Shown piece by piece: positions 17,861 to 26,689 of a stretch of 64,000 bases of DNA (within the stretch, counting starts at the first letter, position 1; the number at the start of each line of letters is the position of its first letter). The notes below the pieces were generated by a model. It worked only from the letters and a program-made list of their open reading frames with translations. It searched no databases and was not told the origin of the DNA. The position numbers and the translations under genes were made by a program. This stretch comes from Phycisphaerae bacterium. Lineage in GTDB: Bacteria; Planctomycetota; Phycisphaerae; Sedimentisphaerales; SM23-30. The stretch is taken from positions 1 to 64,000 of the forward strand of contig JAEIOG010000005.1 in the NCBI GenBank assembly GCA_016342495.1, in the 5' to 3' direction.

Positions 17861-18311
17861 TCCCCTTTTAACCCTAAAAATAAGCTTCAGTAGTGCAAAC
17901 ATCACACCAAAACACCCCCAATTTCATATTAATAGCCACTTGGGGTATATACTGACTAGTTAGCAAGGGTTCGCACAATTCTGCTCAAAGCTATTTAGCC
18001 AGGTTGGGTAAATCATTTACCTGTCCCGTTATCATGTTTTGCCCCAACCGCAAACACCAAGCAACCAAAACAACAAATGCACCTACCCGCGATCAGGGGC
18101 AGGGGCAGGCCATGCCCGCGCTGACAAAATCACATAGACATAGCCAATTCCTTATTTACACAAATTACCGTTTCGCTGATTGCATTATTTGCCGCTCATT
18201 CTGCTGGCTGGTGCCGATTACTCCGTGTTTGCGATTGTAACACGCCCGCCCTTGACTATAGCTACAATAGGGTTTGCTCAAGGGTTTTGTTTGATCCTAA
18301 ATCTCCTTGCC
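17861..18311. other. Intergenic region with no recognised gene
   Basis: About 450 bases between the tRNA-Gly promoter and the 3' end of the HzsA-like gene. ORF-track entries here have no coding character. The 18094-18120 stretch is GC-rich (GGGGCAGGGGCAGGCC) unlike its surroundings. I see no terminator with a clear T-run. Confidence 0.35.
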
Positions 18312-20792
18312 TTATTCCAGAGTTGGCATCGCGATTTCTTGACGCAGTTGAGCCTGAGCACCGTCTTTTTCATATACACCATAGAAGTTCGAAAGTGAAT
18401 CCAGCCAAACAGTGATCCGATACATTTCTGCATCAGTCAACTTAACATCATTGTGGCCTTTTTTAAGCATTGGATAGAGTTTCGATGCATTAGCTCCAAA
18501 CCTCCCAGGTGTTGTGCGGTATTGATCGCCATAAGTATAGAAAGCATAATTGATCAGACTGTCATATGACCGGTAAACTTCCGTTCCTCTAAGAGCTTTT
18601 GATTTTACAATCTTACTATCCAGTGGCGGCGCACCTTTAGCAAAATTCTTCTCATGACAGCTAACACATTTTCTGTCAAGCACCGGCTGAACCAGTCTGG
18701 GATAACTGAAAGTATTTGTGCCATCGACATCCGGTGTGGGAACAGATGGGGTCCGGCTCAAAGCTATCGGCATTTTTTTAGGCTGGGCAACTGCACGATA
18801 TTTAGGTTCATGGCAGCCATAACAGGTCAGGCTTTCACCGGGCTGAACCCAGGTAGCTGACCGCATCGATTGAACTGCCAACCCATCTTCATCAAGAGCC
18901 TGAAAATATATTTCCTTCAGAGCCGGAACTGTAAAGTATGCGCTGCCATCTGCTTCGACAGGAACCGTTCCCAGTATACGCCTTGCCAGATTAATTGAAT
19001 CGCCAGCTTCCGTTATACGCCTGCCCGTTTCATGTGGCAATAGATTTGCCGCCGAAGGGCCAGAACAAGGGAAAATCTGGTAAATACGAAGTGCCTTGAT
19101 TTTCGTTCCTTCGGGCCATGGTAAAAGACTGTCATAAACATTTATAACAGCCATCGTTCCATTAGCCGGAGGTTTCTCTGCCAGACGTTGGCTTCGCGCT
19201 GGAACCTGCGGTGGCTGGGTTCTGGCCCGCAATGGCATAGGACTTAAACAGGCTATTTCAGGGTCACGCCAAATCAATTCCTTATTACCAAAGGCATCCA
19301 GAAGATAGATACTATATTCTTTACCATTTCTCGATCTATCTGAATGTGCGATACTTCCTGCCCGCATCTTTGCATCATAAACACATAAATAATAGTTTTC
19401 ATTTAATGGCCATGGTGTCCCATAAACCCATCTGCCTCCCTGACTTTCGGGGAAACCCACATCTGGCGTTACTCGTTTGACAGGAGCTAAGGCATCATCA
19501 TCAGCTATCCGCGGGTCAAACATTATAATCGAACCATAAGCCATACCATGATGAGGGGCGGCGGTTCCTATAATTTTATGCGAATCGGGAATAGCTCGAA
19601 GATCCATTTCCATGTCGGCTCTTTTTGCTTTGGTCGAAAAATTTCCATGCATCGCACGGGAGTCCCGGCCATCTGGTGTCATTATCCATGGATGATGAGC
19701 GGTGCAGCCGTGACGGTCAACATAGTCCCAGCGTGTATAAAGGATCATTCCATCATGGGTAACGCTGGGTTGCCATTCATTGTTTTCATGCGGGCTAAGG
19801 ACTCTGATATCTGTACCATCGGGCTTCATGTCAAAAACAGTATAAGAAGGACACTCTCGGCCACATCGCAGATATCCACCCCGCCGTTCAGAAATAAAAG
19901 CCAGCCTTCCATTGGGCAGCAGACAAGGATCAAAATCATTAAATGTCCCATCAGTAAGCTGGTGTAGCTGACTTATCTCGATATCATTTATTGATGCAGA
20001 GTTTATCTGGGCTGAAAAAATATGATAACATCTCCCCCGGTTCCAGTGCCCATTTTCCGCATGGTCCAGATGGGTAATGTGCCCTCTGTCGCCATCACAT
20101 TCAACATAAGCGAAAAATATGGTTTTGCCATCATAGGAAAGCTCTGGCGATAAGAAACTACCTTTATTTAGCTGAGTGCCTTTAAGTCGTCCACTTTCGA
20201 CATTAACATCTTCAAGTAAATTTATTTCTTTGGCATTATCACTAAAAGGATCTGATAAGACAAAAACCCCACCGCCAGCAACAGCATTTCTTCCATAAAA
20301 TTGATCACACATATGGTCAGGTTCAGGAAGAGGCCGATGACGTTTAATAAATAGGAGCTTGTCAAAATCCAGTAAAGGATTAGAAAATGCTATCTTTCTG
20401 CGGAGCATAAATGCCCTGCCAAATATCTCTCGTCGTTTTTGGACATCTTTGACATCAATACCTCTGGCTTGTAATTCAAGTTCTTTCAACTGATTTGCTA
20501 TATCTGAAATGTTCTGGATATTGTCCATTTTTATAATATCATCCAGAAGGGACCGGCTGCGGCGCACGATAATATCCAGCGGGTCGCGGTCATTAGCAAA
20601 TACCAGCGAAGCAGAATTAAAAGTCTCATCCTTAAATGAATCAAAACGCCTGATATCTTTGATATCCTGCTGAAAAGTGCGATACTGATTTTCAATTTCT
20701 GCCTCCAGGTCGACAGTAGCATCTAAGGCCCGGCAAAGTGTGACATTAAATGAAAATATTATTAACATAGATATTATTATTTGTTTGTACAT
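18312..20792 (-). CDS. HzsA-related dihaem c-type cytochrome (hydrazine synthase alpha-like)
   Basis: An 826-residue exported protein close in length to anammox HzsA. Signal peptide MYKQIIISMLIIFSFNVTLC; a helical N-terminal segment; a WD40/TolB-like propeller at about 150-520 (FLSPELSYDGKTIFFAY, DFDPCLLPNGRLAFIS, WQPSVTHDGMILYTRWD); then a C-terminal cytochrome part with CYGCH at 657-661 and CVSCH at 709-713. Tyr665 follows the first haem-motif His by four residues, matching the Tyr axial ligand I recall for haem alpha-I of hydrazine synthase. The ATG at 20792 has AGGAAG 6 bases before it; the track start at 20939 overlaps the upstream gene. Periplasmic. Hydrazine synthesis itself is not implied. 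Confidence 0.8.
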   Translation of the reverse strand: MYKQIIISMLIIFSFNVTLCRALDATVDLEAEIENQYRTFQQDIKDIRRFDSFKDETFNSASLVFANDRDPLDIIVRRSRSLLDDIIKMDNIQNISDIANQLKELELQARGIDVKDVQKRREIFGRAFMLRRKIAFSNPLLDFDKLLFIKRHRPLPEPDHMCDQFYGRNAVAGGGVFVLSDPFSDNAKEINLLEDVNVESGRLKGTQLNKGSFLSPELSYDGKTIFFAYVECDGDRGHITHLDHAENGHWNRGRCYHIFSAQINSASINDIEISQLHQLTDGTFNDFDPCLLPNGRLAFISERRGGYLRCGRECPSYTVFDMKPDGTDIRVLSPHENNEWQPSVTHDGMILYTRWDYVDRHGCTAHHPWIMTPDGRDSRAMHGNFSTKAKRADMEMDLRAIPDSHKIIGTAAPHHGMAYGSIIMFDPRIADDDALAPVKRVTPDVGFPESQGGRWVYGTPWPLNENYYLCVYDAKMRAGSIAHSDRSRNGKEYSIYLLDAFGNKELIWRDPEIACLSPMPLRARTQPPQVPARSQRLAEKPPANGTMAVINVYDSLLPWPEGTKIKALRIYQIFPCSGPSAANLLPHETGRRITEAGDSINLARRILGTVPVEADGSAYFTVPALKEIYFQALDEDGLAVQSMRSATWVQPGESLTCYGCHEPKYRAVAQPKKMPIALSRTPSVPTPDVDGTNTFSYPRLVQPVLDRKCVSCHEKNFAKGAPPLDSKIVKSKALRGTEVYRSYDSLINYAFYTYGDQYRTTPGRFGANASKLYPMLKKGHNDVKLTDAEMYRITVWLDSLSNFYGVYEKDGAQAQLRQEIAMPTLE

Positions 20793-20811
20793 AACAGTCT
20801 TCCTGTGAAAA

Positions 20812-22653
20812 TTAAAGTGATAGAATATATTCTGCCAGATCCTGAATTTCCTGATCGGTGAGGTTTGAGGTAGTTCCGTGTTCATCGACTTTGTTATTGA
20901 TTTTAAAGATATCATAAACAGTTTTAGCTCGCCCATCATTTAAATATGGAGCGGTTCGCCAAAGTTCAATCAGAGTTGGCGTATCAAATGATTTATCTTT
21001 ATCTAACCCTGTACCAGTTCCAACATCATATGATCTTTGATTAGTAAACATTTCCCCATTGTGACAGGAAACACATTTTGCACTTTCAAATACTTTTCCC
21101 CCTCGCTGAGCAGAAATGCTAAGTTTGTCATTAACCAAATGCGGGCTGGCTATTGGTTTTAATGATTTTAAATAGGCATCAATGGCAACTGCATCGCGTT
21201 CTTGTGGCATGGCAAAGAGAATATGATTGATTCCAGAGCGTACCGCCGATTCTGCATCAGCTCGCACACCTAATGCCATCGCCGGAGCAGTGCGATGCGA
21301 ATAAAGCAGGCTTTTAGTATTTTTAGGGTTGCCACTGCCATCATTGAGTAAATCCCAATTCAGGCCATCGACGCGTCCCTGACCCGGATGGCAGCTTGCG
21401 CAACTTTGCCATTGCTGATAGCAGATGCCTGCATCATGAAAAAGCATATTCCCTTTTCGTATAGCTGTAAGAGTCTGGGCCGGGCCTAAAGGCAGAGAAC
21501 TGGTTTTTTGTTTTTTATCATCGGTAAGTTTTACTTTTGCGATCGTATCTGAAAAAAATTCGGCTACATAAACGGTATCATCAACAATAGCCAATCCACG
21601 CGGGCCTTTCCCAGGTAAGCTTATTCTCTGACGAATATCTGTGAGAAATGTCAAGTCATATGGCACATCATCTGGAGAATCGCTAACCCGAGAAGGATTT
21701 TTATCTGTTCCGACCAAAGCAAGCTTTTTCAACATAGCCTGCTGGTCAATAACCGACAGCTCATGCGAACCGGAATGGCTAATACAAAGATATTTCCCAT
21801 CGGCACTACAAGTTGGCTGCCATGGATTAGCCGCCCCACGGTCAACATCATCCAGTAATATCGTATTTAACAAGGTGAAATTAGCCACATTAATTATGCT
21901 TATGGCATTAGTGTTTATCCAGCCCCGTTCAATCTGGGTTGTTGGCATTTTGTAGCGAGCCATAATGTGAGTGACATATGCAAATTTACCATCAGGTGAT
22001 AAACAGATACCCTGTGCAGCGGTGCTACCATCAGGTAGCCGAATCGTTTGAAAAACTTCGAGCCTCTCAGTATCAATAACCGATATTTCCGCTGCTGCAT
22101 AATCTTTACTTGAACTATTATCAGGAAGATGATTGACAACGAATAAATGATTCCCGTCCTGTGTTAACATCGCTGCTATCGGCTCCCTTAAAACTGAGAT
22201 ATTCTTTATGACCCGACATGTTTTCAAGTCGATTACCGATACTCTATTGTCATATCGATTAGAAACATATAGGCGTTGCCGCTCACTATCCAGAATTGGA
22301 GATGTTGGCGTATGACCAGCTGAAATTAAATCATTAATTTTATGCGTCTTGAGATCAATACTACTAATCACCCCATTGCTCTGACCACAGGTAACATATA
22401 ATAAGTTCTGATCTTCCGAACAAATCAGCCCACCGGGAGTTCCAGAAAGATTATAGCGACGATGAATCTGTCCAGTATTGATATCCATAACCGAAATAGT
22501 ATTGCTGGTTTCCTCTGATATAAATAATAATGTTCCGGCCTTATTTACTGCAATAAAATTCGGTGACCGATAAAGATTTTCTGTTGCGGCATAAACTCCA
22601 TTAACTAAAATAAGTAAAATTATCGCAATATATTGCCTTATTCTGAATTTCAT
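20812..22653 (-). CDS. YVTN beta-propeller fused to MauG/CCP-like dihaem domain (HzsB-HzsC-like)
   Basis: A 613-residue exported protein (signal MKFRIRQYIAIILLILVNGVYA). Residues about 30-370 are a YVTN-type beta-propeller (LYVSNRYDNRVSVIDLKT, GKYLCISHSGSHELSVID). Residues about 390-613 resemble a dihaem cytochrome c peroxidase/MauG domain, with CASCH at 418-422, CVSCH at 527-531 and the conserved RTAPYLNDGRA near the end. In anammox hydrazine synthase HzsB is a propeller and HzsC a MauG-like dihaem protein, fused in some species; this gene has the same order. The ATG at 22653 has AGG upstream and gives the better signal peptide. It precedes the HzsA-like gene by 19 bases. Confidence 0.82.
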   Translation of the reverse strand: MKFRIRQYIAIILLILVNGVYAATENLYRSPNFIAVNKAGTLLFISEETSNTISVMDINTGQIHRRYNLSGTPGGLICSEDQNLLYVTCGQSNGVISSIDLKTHKINDLISAGHTPTSPILDSERQRLYVSNRYDNRVSVIDLKTCRVIKNISVLREPIAAMLTQDGNHLFVVNHLPDNSSSKDYAAAEISVIDTERLEVFQTIRLPDGSTAAQGICLSPDGKFAYVTHIMARYKMPTTQIERGWINTNAISIINVANFTLLNTILLDDVDRGAANPWQPTCSADGKYLCISHSGSHELSVIDQQAMLKKLALVGTDKNPSRVSDSPDDVPYDLTFLTDIRQRISLPGKGPRGLAIVDDTVYVAEFFSDTIAKVKLTDDKKQKTSSLPLGPAQTLTAIRKGNMLFHDAGICYQQWQSCASCHPGQGRVDGLNWDLLNDGSGNPKNTKSLLYSHRTAPAMALGVRADAESAVRSGINHILFAMPQERDAVAIDAYLKSLKPIASPHLVNDKLSISAQRGGKVFESAKCVSCHNGEMFTNQRSYDVGTGTGLDKDKSFDTPTLIELWRTAPYLNDGRAKTVYDIFKINNKVDEHGTTSNLTDQEIQDLAEYILSL

Positions 22654-22701
22654 AGTTGAACCTGTTCTTAGAAAACGCACTTTCAATATCAAAAATATAA
22701 T

Positions 22702-22740
22702 AACATTTTAGCCATATGTAGGACAAACACCCTGCTTGTC
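22702..22740. repeat. Shared 19-mer and dispersed hairpin repeat, copy 2
   Basis: AACATTTTAGCCATATGTA at 22702-22720 recurs exactly at 26327-26345, where it is the end of a MITE-like element. It runs into GTAGGACAAACACCCTGCTTGTC (22718-22740), the partner of the inverted copy at 565-587. The element sits just upstream of the HzsBC-like gene. Confidence 0.55.
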
Positions 22741-22800
22741 TCTCAATTCCAATCATCGTCAAATTGGCTTTGGACATTGCATCGGCCCAAATGCCGGCAG

Positions 22801-22832
22801 GCTTGAAGACAAGGCATGCCTTGTCTTCAAGC
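22801..22832. promoter_or_regulatory. Perfect 32-bp palindrome upstream of the Hzs-like cassette
   Basis: GCTTGAAGACAAGGCA is followed immediately by its exact reverse complement, with no spacer. It lies about 150 bases upstream of the HzsBC-like start and 140 bases past the end of the FAD oxidoreductase gene. There is no T-run on either side, so a simple terminator is unlikely. It could be an operator, a cruciform-forming site or the core of a repeat element. Confidence 0.6.
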
Positions 22833-22972
22833 TACGACCAGATGTCAAAAGCGAGGGAAACATATTAATTTTAGAAAGTCCGATCAAACTGCAGTCTCAG
22901 CCACTAAATCACATCGGGCCAACCACAATCAACCATCAATCCAAATACATTCCAATCGGGCAATTTGAATAA

Positions 22973-24760
22973 TTATTTATCGCCCTTTTTCATCATCTCT
23001 TTCAGTTCATCTAAATATATCTGATAAACCCTGCGTGGCAAGACATCCTTTTCTTTGCATATCGCCGCAGCCATCCCTACTATCTCACCCATCATTCCGG
23101 TGGTAACCATTACCCGGGTCGTCCCCAAAGCTTCATGTGTCACACTGATATTTCGCCCTGCCATAAACAGATTTTCAATATTCCGGGAATACAAACATCG
23201 ATAAGGCACCCAATAAGGCCGATCATAACTGGTATGATAATCCTTGGATATAAAACCATCCCCTTCAAATCCTTCTACATAAGACCTGTGGGGCAAATGA
23301 ACATCAATTGACCAGCTCGTTGGCACACAGCCATCGGCATATTTCACACCCTTTATCAGATCATCCTGAGTCAATATAATATCACCCAAAAGCCTGCGTG
23401 ATTCTCGTTTACCCGCAACATAAGCCGCCCACTCAATCTCATGGGTTTCATATTTGCCTTTTACATTTTTCAATGCATCCCAGGCACCATACATCGCCCG
23501 GAAATTCCAGTCACGAATATATTCGCTTTTATTTATTGGATCATGGTCAAACCCGCTTTCCCAAAACCAGTCCCCCAATCCACCTTCAGGAAATGGCTTA
23601 CTGCTCAAATCCAATGCCCACGGGCATTTTGGAAATGTTGTATCCTTTTTGGTATCTATCACCCGCCATAAATTACTTGGGCCCATATGCGATTTCTCTG
23701 TCATCTCAAAATCAGCCCCGGCCAAAAATCCAATCACCCCGCAACCCGTACAATCAGCAAATGTTCTGCTCGTAAAACGCAGCCGCTTACCAGTTTTAAC
23801 ATCCTCGGCGATAACAGCCTTTATTTTTCCACCAGCCATCTCAACTTCATTCCCACGATAATTCAAAAATAGTGAAATATTCTTTTCTGCCTTAACTAAT
23901 GCTATTTTCTTGGCATTATCATAATAATATGCCGGCCCACGATTGCCATGATGCCCTGTCTGCATCGAATCAATAATATCGCCAAGATGAGGATATGGCT
24001 CAAAATTTGATTTGCCACCTAAATGCACCCGCACTTCCTCACTGTTATTGCCACCCAAAACACCTCGATCTTGAATCAAAGCAACCTTCAAACCATGCCT
24101 TGCCCCGGAAACCGCCGCACATATCCCTGCAGTACCGCCACCTACGACAACCAAATCATACTCTCCAGCTTCGGTTGCCCTATCAGCAATCCCTAACAAA
24201 TCCCGTCGCCATTTCTTCATAACCGGATCAGCGTTTGGTGGAACAAATGAACTATCTTTACTAAACAAAATCGCATCACATCGCCCTTCAAATCCGGTCA
24301 AATCATGTATTTTAATCTTTACAACCTTGTTAGCTATCTCAACAAACCCGCCATCCTGCCAATGCCAGCTGTCACCTTGATTACCAAAGGTCGCTGCCAA
24401 TTCTTTGCCATCAATACTAACCTTAAATACTCCAGGGGTTCCCTTTGCCTGCTTAGCTGGTGGCGTATCGGCCTTTTTCCAAGGACTTACCCAATCCATT
24501 GTCCGCACCCAAACCTTGTATTTGCCAACTGAAGGGAACTTGACCTCTGTGTTCGCATCTTCAACTGGATGGCCCAAACCATGAGCCAACAAATAAGATG
24601 AACCCATCTGATCCATAAATTGCTGATCAAGCTTCCACCCGCCATAATTATCAAAACCTTCGGCTTCAACCAGCACCGTTTCGCCAGCATAAAGCCAACC
24701 ACACAAACCTGAAATTACCAAAAAACCGATAAAAGCATACTTCTTAAATTCATTCATCAT
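22973..24760 (-). CDS. Secreted FAD-dependent oxidoreductase with N-terminal carbohydrate-binding-like domain
   Basis: A 595-residue exported protein. After the signal peptide, residues about 27-170 form a beta-rich module (VLVEAEGFDNYGGW, GKYKVWVRTMDWV) like carbohydrate-binding domains. Then comes a FAD-binding Rossmann motif YDLVVVGGGTAGICAAVSGA near residue 200, the LGGNNSEE segment and a C-terminal FAD motif LFMAGRNISVTHEALGTTRV, all typical of the FAD_oxidored (PF12831) family. Such proteins are abundant in polysaccharide-degrading Planctomycetota; substrates are mostly unknown. The start is an ATG-ATG doublet with AGGA upstream. Confidence 0.85.
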   Translation of the reverse strand: MMNEFKKYAFIGFLVISGLCGWLYAGETVLVEAEGFDNYGGWKLDQQFMDQMGSSYLLAHGLGHPVEDANTEVKFPSVGKYKVWVRTMDWVSPWKKADTPPAKQAKGTPGVFKVSIDGKELAATFGNQGDSWHWQDGGFVEIANKVVKIKIHDLTGFEGRCDAILFSKDSSFVPPNADPVMKKWRRDLLGIADRATEAGEYDLVVVGGGTAGICAAVSGARHGLKVALIQDRGVLGGNNSEEVRVHLGGKSNFEPYPHLGDIIDSMQTGHHGNRGPAYYYDNAKKIALVKAEKNISLFLNYRGNEVEMAGGKIKAVIAEDVKTGKRLRFTSRTFADCTGCGVIGFLAGADFEMTEKSHMGPSNLWRVIDTKKDTTFPKCPWALDLSSKPFPEGGLGDWFWESGFDHDPINKSEYIRDWNFRAMYGAWDALKNVKGKYETHEIEWAAYVAGKRESRRLLGDIILTQDDLIKGVKYADGCVPTSWSIDVHLPHRSYVEGFEGDGFISKDYHTSYDRPYWVPYRCLYSRNIENLFMAGRNISVTHEALGTTRVMVTTGMMGEIVGMAAAICKEKDVLPRRVYQIYLDELKEMMKKGDK

Positions 24761-24915
24761 TAAAATCCTATCTTTTCCTGTTCACATTGGTTGGCCATGA
24801 ATACATATAGTGCCTATAATATAATATATGATGTTCAATATATGTAAATAAATAATTTTGGGCACTCCAAATCAAATGCCCATTAACTAAACTATATTTC
24901 CTTGGGAGGTGTATT

Positions 24916-25365
24916 ATGCATATAAAAAAAATATTATGCCCAACTGATTATTCTGACCATTCAGCAATTGCCGTCGAATATGCTCAAAAATTCACCGAAA
25001 AGTTCAATGCACAGCTGCATTTGCTCCATGTTATCGACGATGTCTATCAATATTGGGTAGCAGGCACCGAAAACGCCGCCCCTTTCATTATTTCCACTAC
25101 CGAAATAATGGATGCGGCCAACAATAATATGCAAAACTTTATCGACAAATATTTCACCAACTTTAATGGCGAACTGATTCGGGCCACCGCTCAAGGCAAA
25201 CCATATGTCGCTATTACTGACTATGCCAAAGAGCATGACATCGACATGATTATCATCTCAACCCATGGCCATTCTGCCCTGACCCAAATGCTCATTGGCT
25301 CAGTAACTGAAAGAGTAATACGAAAAGCCCATTGTCCGGTATTGACCATCCGTGACAGGAAATAA
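24916..25365 (+). CDS. Universal stress protein, UspA family
   Basis: A 149-residue single-domain UspA protein. It opens with KKILCPTDYSDHSAIAVEYA and ends with the ATP-binding signature MLIGSVTERVIRKAHCPVL (a G-2x-G-9x-G(S/T)-like motif in the segment THGHSALTQMLIGSVTE). Members bind ATP or AMP and modulate stress resistance. GGGAGGTG sits 5 bases before the ATG. A TATAAT at about 24816 may be its -10 box. It converges on the MTA phosphorylase gene with only 13 bases between stops. Confidence 0.93.
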   Translation: MHIKKILCPTDYSDHSAIAVEYAQKFTEKFNAQLHLLHVIDDVYQYWVAGTENAAPFIISTTEIMDAANNNMQNFIDKYFTNFNGELIRATAQGKPYVAITDYAKEHDIDMIIISTHGHSALTQMLIGSVTERVIRKAHCPVLTIRDRK

Positions 25366-25378
25366 AAGCATAACGCAA

Positions 25379-26263
25379 CTATAAATATTTACCAATAATA
25401 GACTTAAGCGTATTGTAGGCAGGGTCGTTTATCTCTTTCTTATCAGTCATAATCGCCATTTCCAAAGCGCTATGATGCTCACATGGTTGGCTTAATAGTT
25501 TACCAATATCCTCGATGGCTGCTTCAATAAGCTTTATGCCTTTTTTTGTGACATTAGCTAGATTACTGGTGATTTCTTTCATAAGTTCTTGGCTATCAAC
25601 ATCTTCTTCATTTTTGCGCCAACAGTCATAATCCGTCACTAAAGCCATTAATCCATAGCACATTTCTGCTTCCCTGGCTAGTTTTGCTTCGGGCATACAG
25701 GTCATACCAATTAGATCGCCACCCCACTGCCGATGCATGAGAGATTCCGCTTTACTACTGAATTGCGGCCCTTCCATACACACATATGTCCCGCCATCGC
25801 GTACACTAAAGGGCAGTTTAAGAGCAGAATTATGCAAAATTTTGCTGATTTTTGCACAAAAAGGGCAAGAAAAGTCAACATGTGCCGCTAAGAAACCAGC
25901 GAAAAAACTCGTTTCCCGCTTAAATGTCTTATCAATTACCTGATCTACTATAACAACATCACCGGGTTGGATCTCTTGTCTCAATGACCCACAGGCAGCG
26001 GTAGCTATGATATACCTGACCCCCAATTCCTTTAAGGCAAAGATATTGGCCCGATAAGGCACATCCGAAGGGCCATAGATATGGCCACGGCCATGCCGGG
26101 GCAAGAATACTATTTCAACGCCATTAATATCAGCGATAACTATCGGTCCGGAAGGCTTGCCAAAGGGGGTATCGACATCATTTTCAACCCCATCTAGCCT
26201 GCGGCCAAACTCACGGCCAAGTCCACTGCCGCCAATTATCCCAATTCTTCTGGGTTCTGCCAT
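25379..26263 (-). CDS. mtnP: S-methyl-5'-thioadenosine phosphorylase
   Basis: A 294-residue cytoplasmic enzyme of the purine nucleoside phosphorylase superfamily that splits methylthioadenosine with phosphate to adenine and methylthioribose 1-phosphate (methionine salvage). Diagnostic features are IGIIGGSGLG, TPFGKPSGPIVI, LPRHGRGH, EGPQFSSKAES and MTCMPEAKLAREAEMCYG followed by VTDYDCW, the last being MTAP-like rather than PNP-like. AAGGAGA precedes the ATG. There are no other methionine-salvage genes nearby. Confidence 0.93.
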   Translation of the reverse strand: MAEPRRIGIIGGSGLGREFGRRLDGVENDVDTPFGKPSGPIVIADINGVEIVFLPRHGRGHIYGPSDVPYRANIFALKELGVRYIIATAACGSLRQEIQPGDVVIVDQVIDKTFKRETSFFAGFLAAHVDFSCPFCAKISKILHNSALKLPFSVRDGGTYVCMEGPQFSSKAESLMHRQWGGDLIGMTCMPEAKLAREAEMCYGLMALVTDYDCWRKNEEDVDSQELMKEITSNLANVTKKGIKLIEAAIEDIGKLLSQPCEHHSALEMAIMTDKKEINDPAYNTLKSIIGKYL

Positions 26264-26326
26264 CGTTTTTCTCCTTTTTTGTCAATAATATTACTATATA
26301 TCATCGGTAATACTTTGATTTTTGGC

Positions 26327-26512
26327 AACATTTTAGCCATATGTATCAAAACAGCTGGTAGCGGCAGCGCCGTGCTAAGCCATTATGCCATATTCAATGA
26401 TGATTAAAACAATTTTAGCATTAAACCACAATTTACGTTTTTAGCTGGGCGCTGCCGCTACCAGCTGTTTGTTGGTTAATTAACACCATTTACTCCAAGC
26501 CACTAAAATGTT
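26327..26512. mobile_element. MITE-like element, 186 bp, nested inverted repeats
   Basis: The outer ends AACATTTTAG (26327-26336) and CTAAAATGTT (26503-26512) are exact inverted repeats. Inside them AAACAGCTGGTAGCGGCAGC... (26349-26371) and its perfect 23-bp reverse complement (26448-26470) face each other. There is no ORF. The left end recurs at 22702. No target-site duplication is obvious at the ends by eye. It lies between the divergent mtnP and the His-rich membrane protein gene. Confidence 0.6.
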
Positions 26513-26689
26513 ACGATTTTTTTCCAATATTTTATCTGTTCCTGCGAACAACCGATCTTGCCAAAACGTACGAAATCAAATACAATACATTTCTAAGTCA
26601 ATATTCAGTTATGATACTAGTAGAAGGTATTGGCTAAAAACATATTGATTAATCTGGCCTGAAGCCTTCTCTTATAGGAGTATACGAAG

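Noticed and set aside
18312-22653. Reading the Hzs-like cassette as evidence of an anammox organism
   Set aside because: HzsA-related proteins occur in non-anammox planctomycetes, and no hydrazine dehydrogenase, nitrite reductase or ladderane gene is visible. Only a paralogous complex can be claimed.
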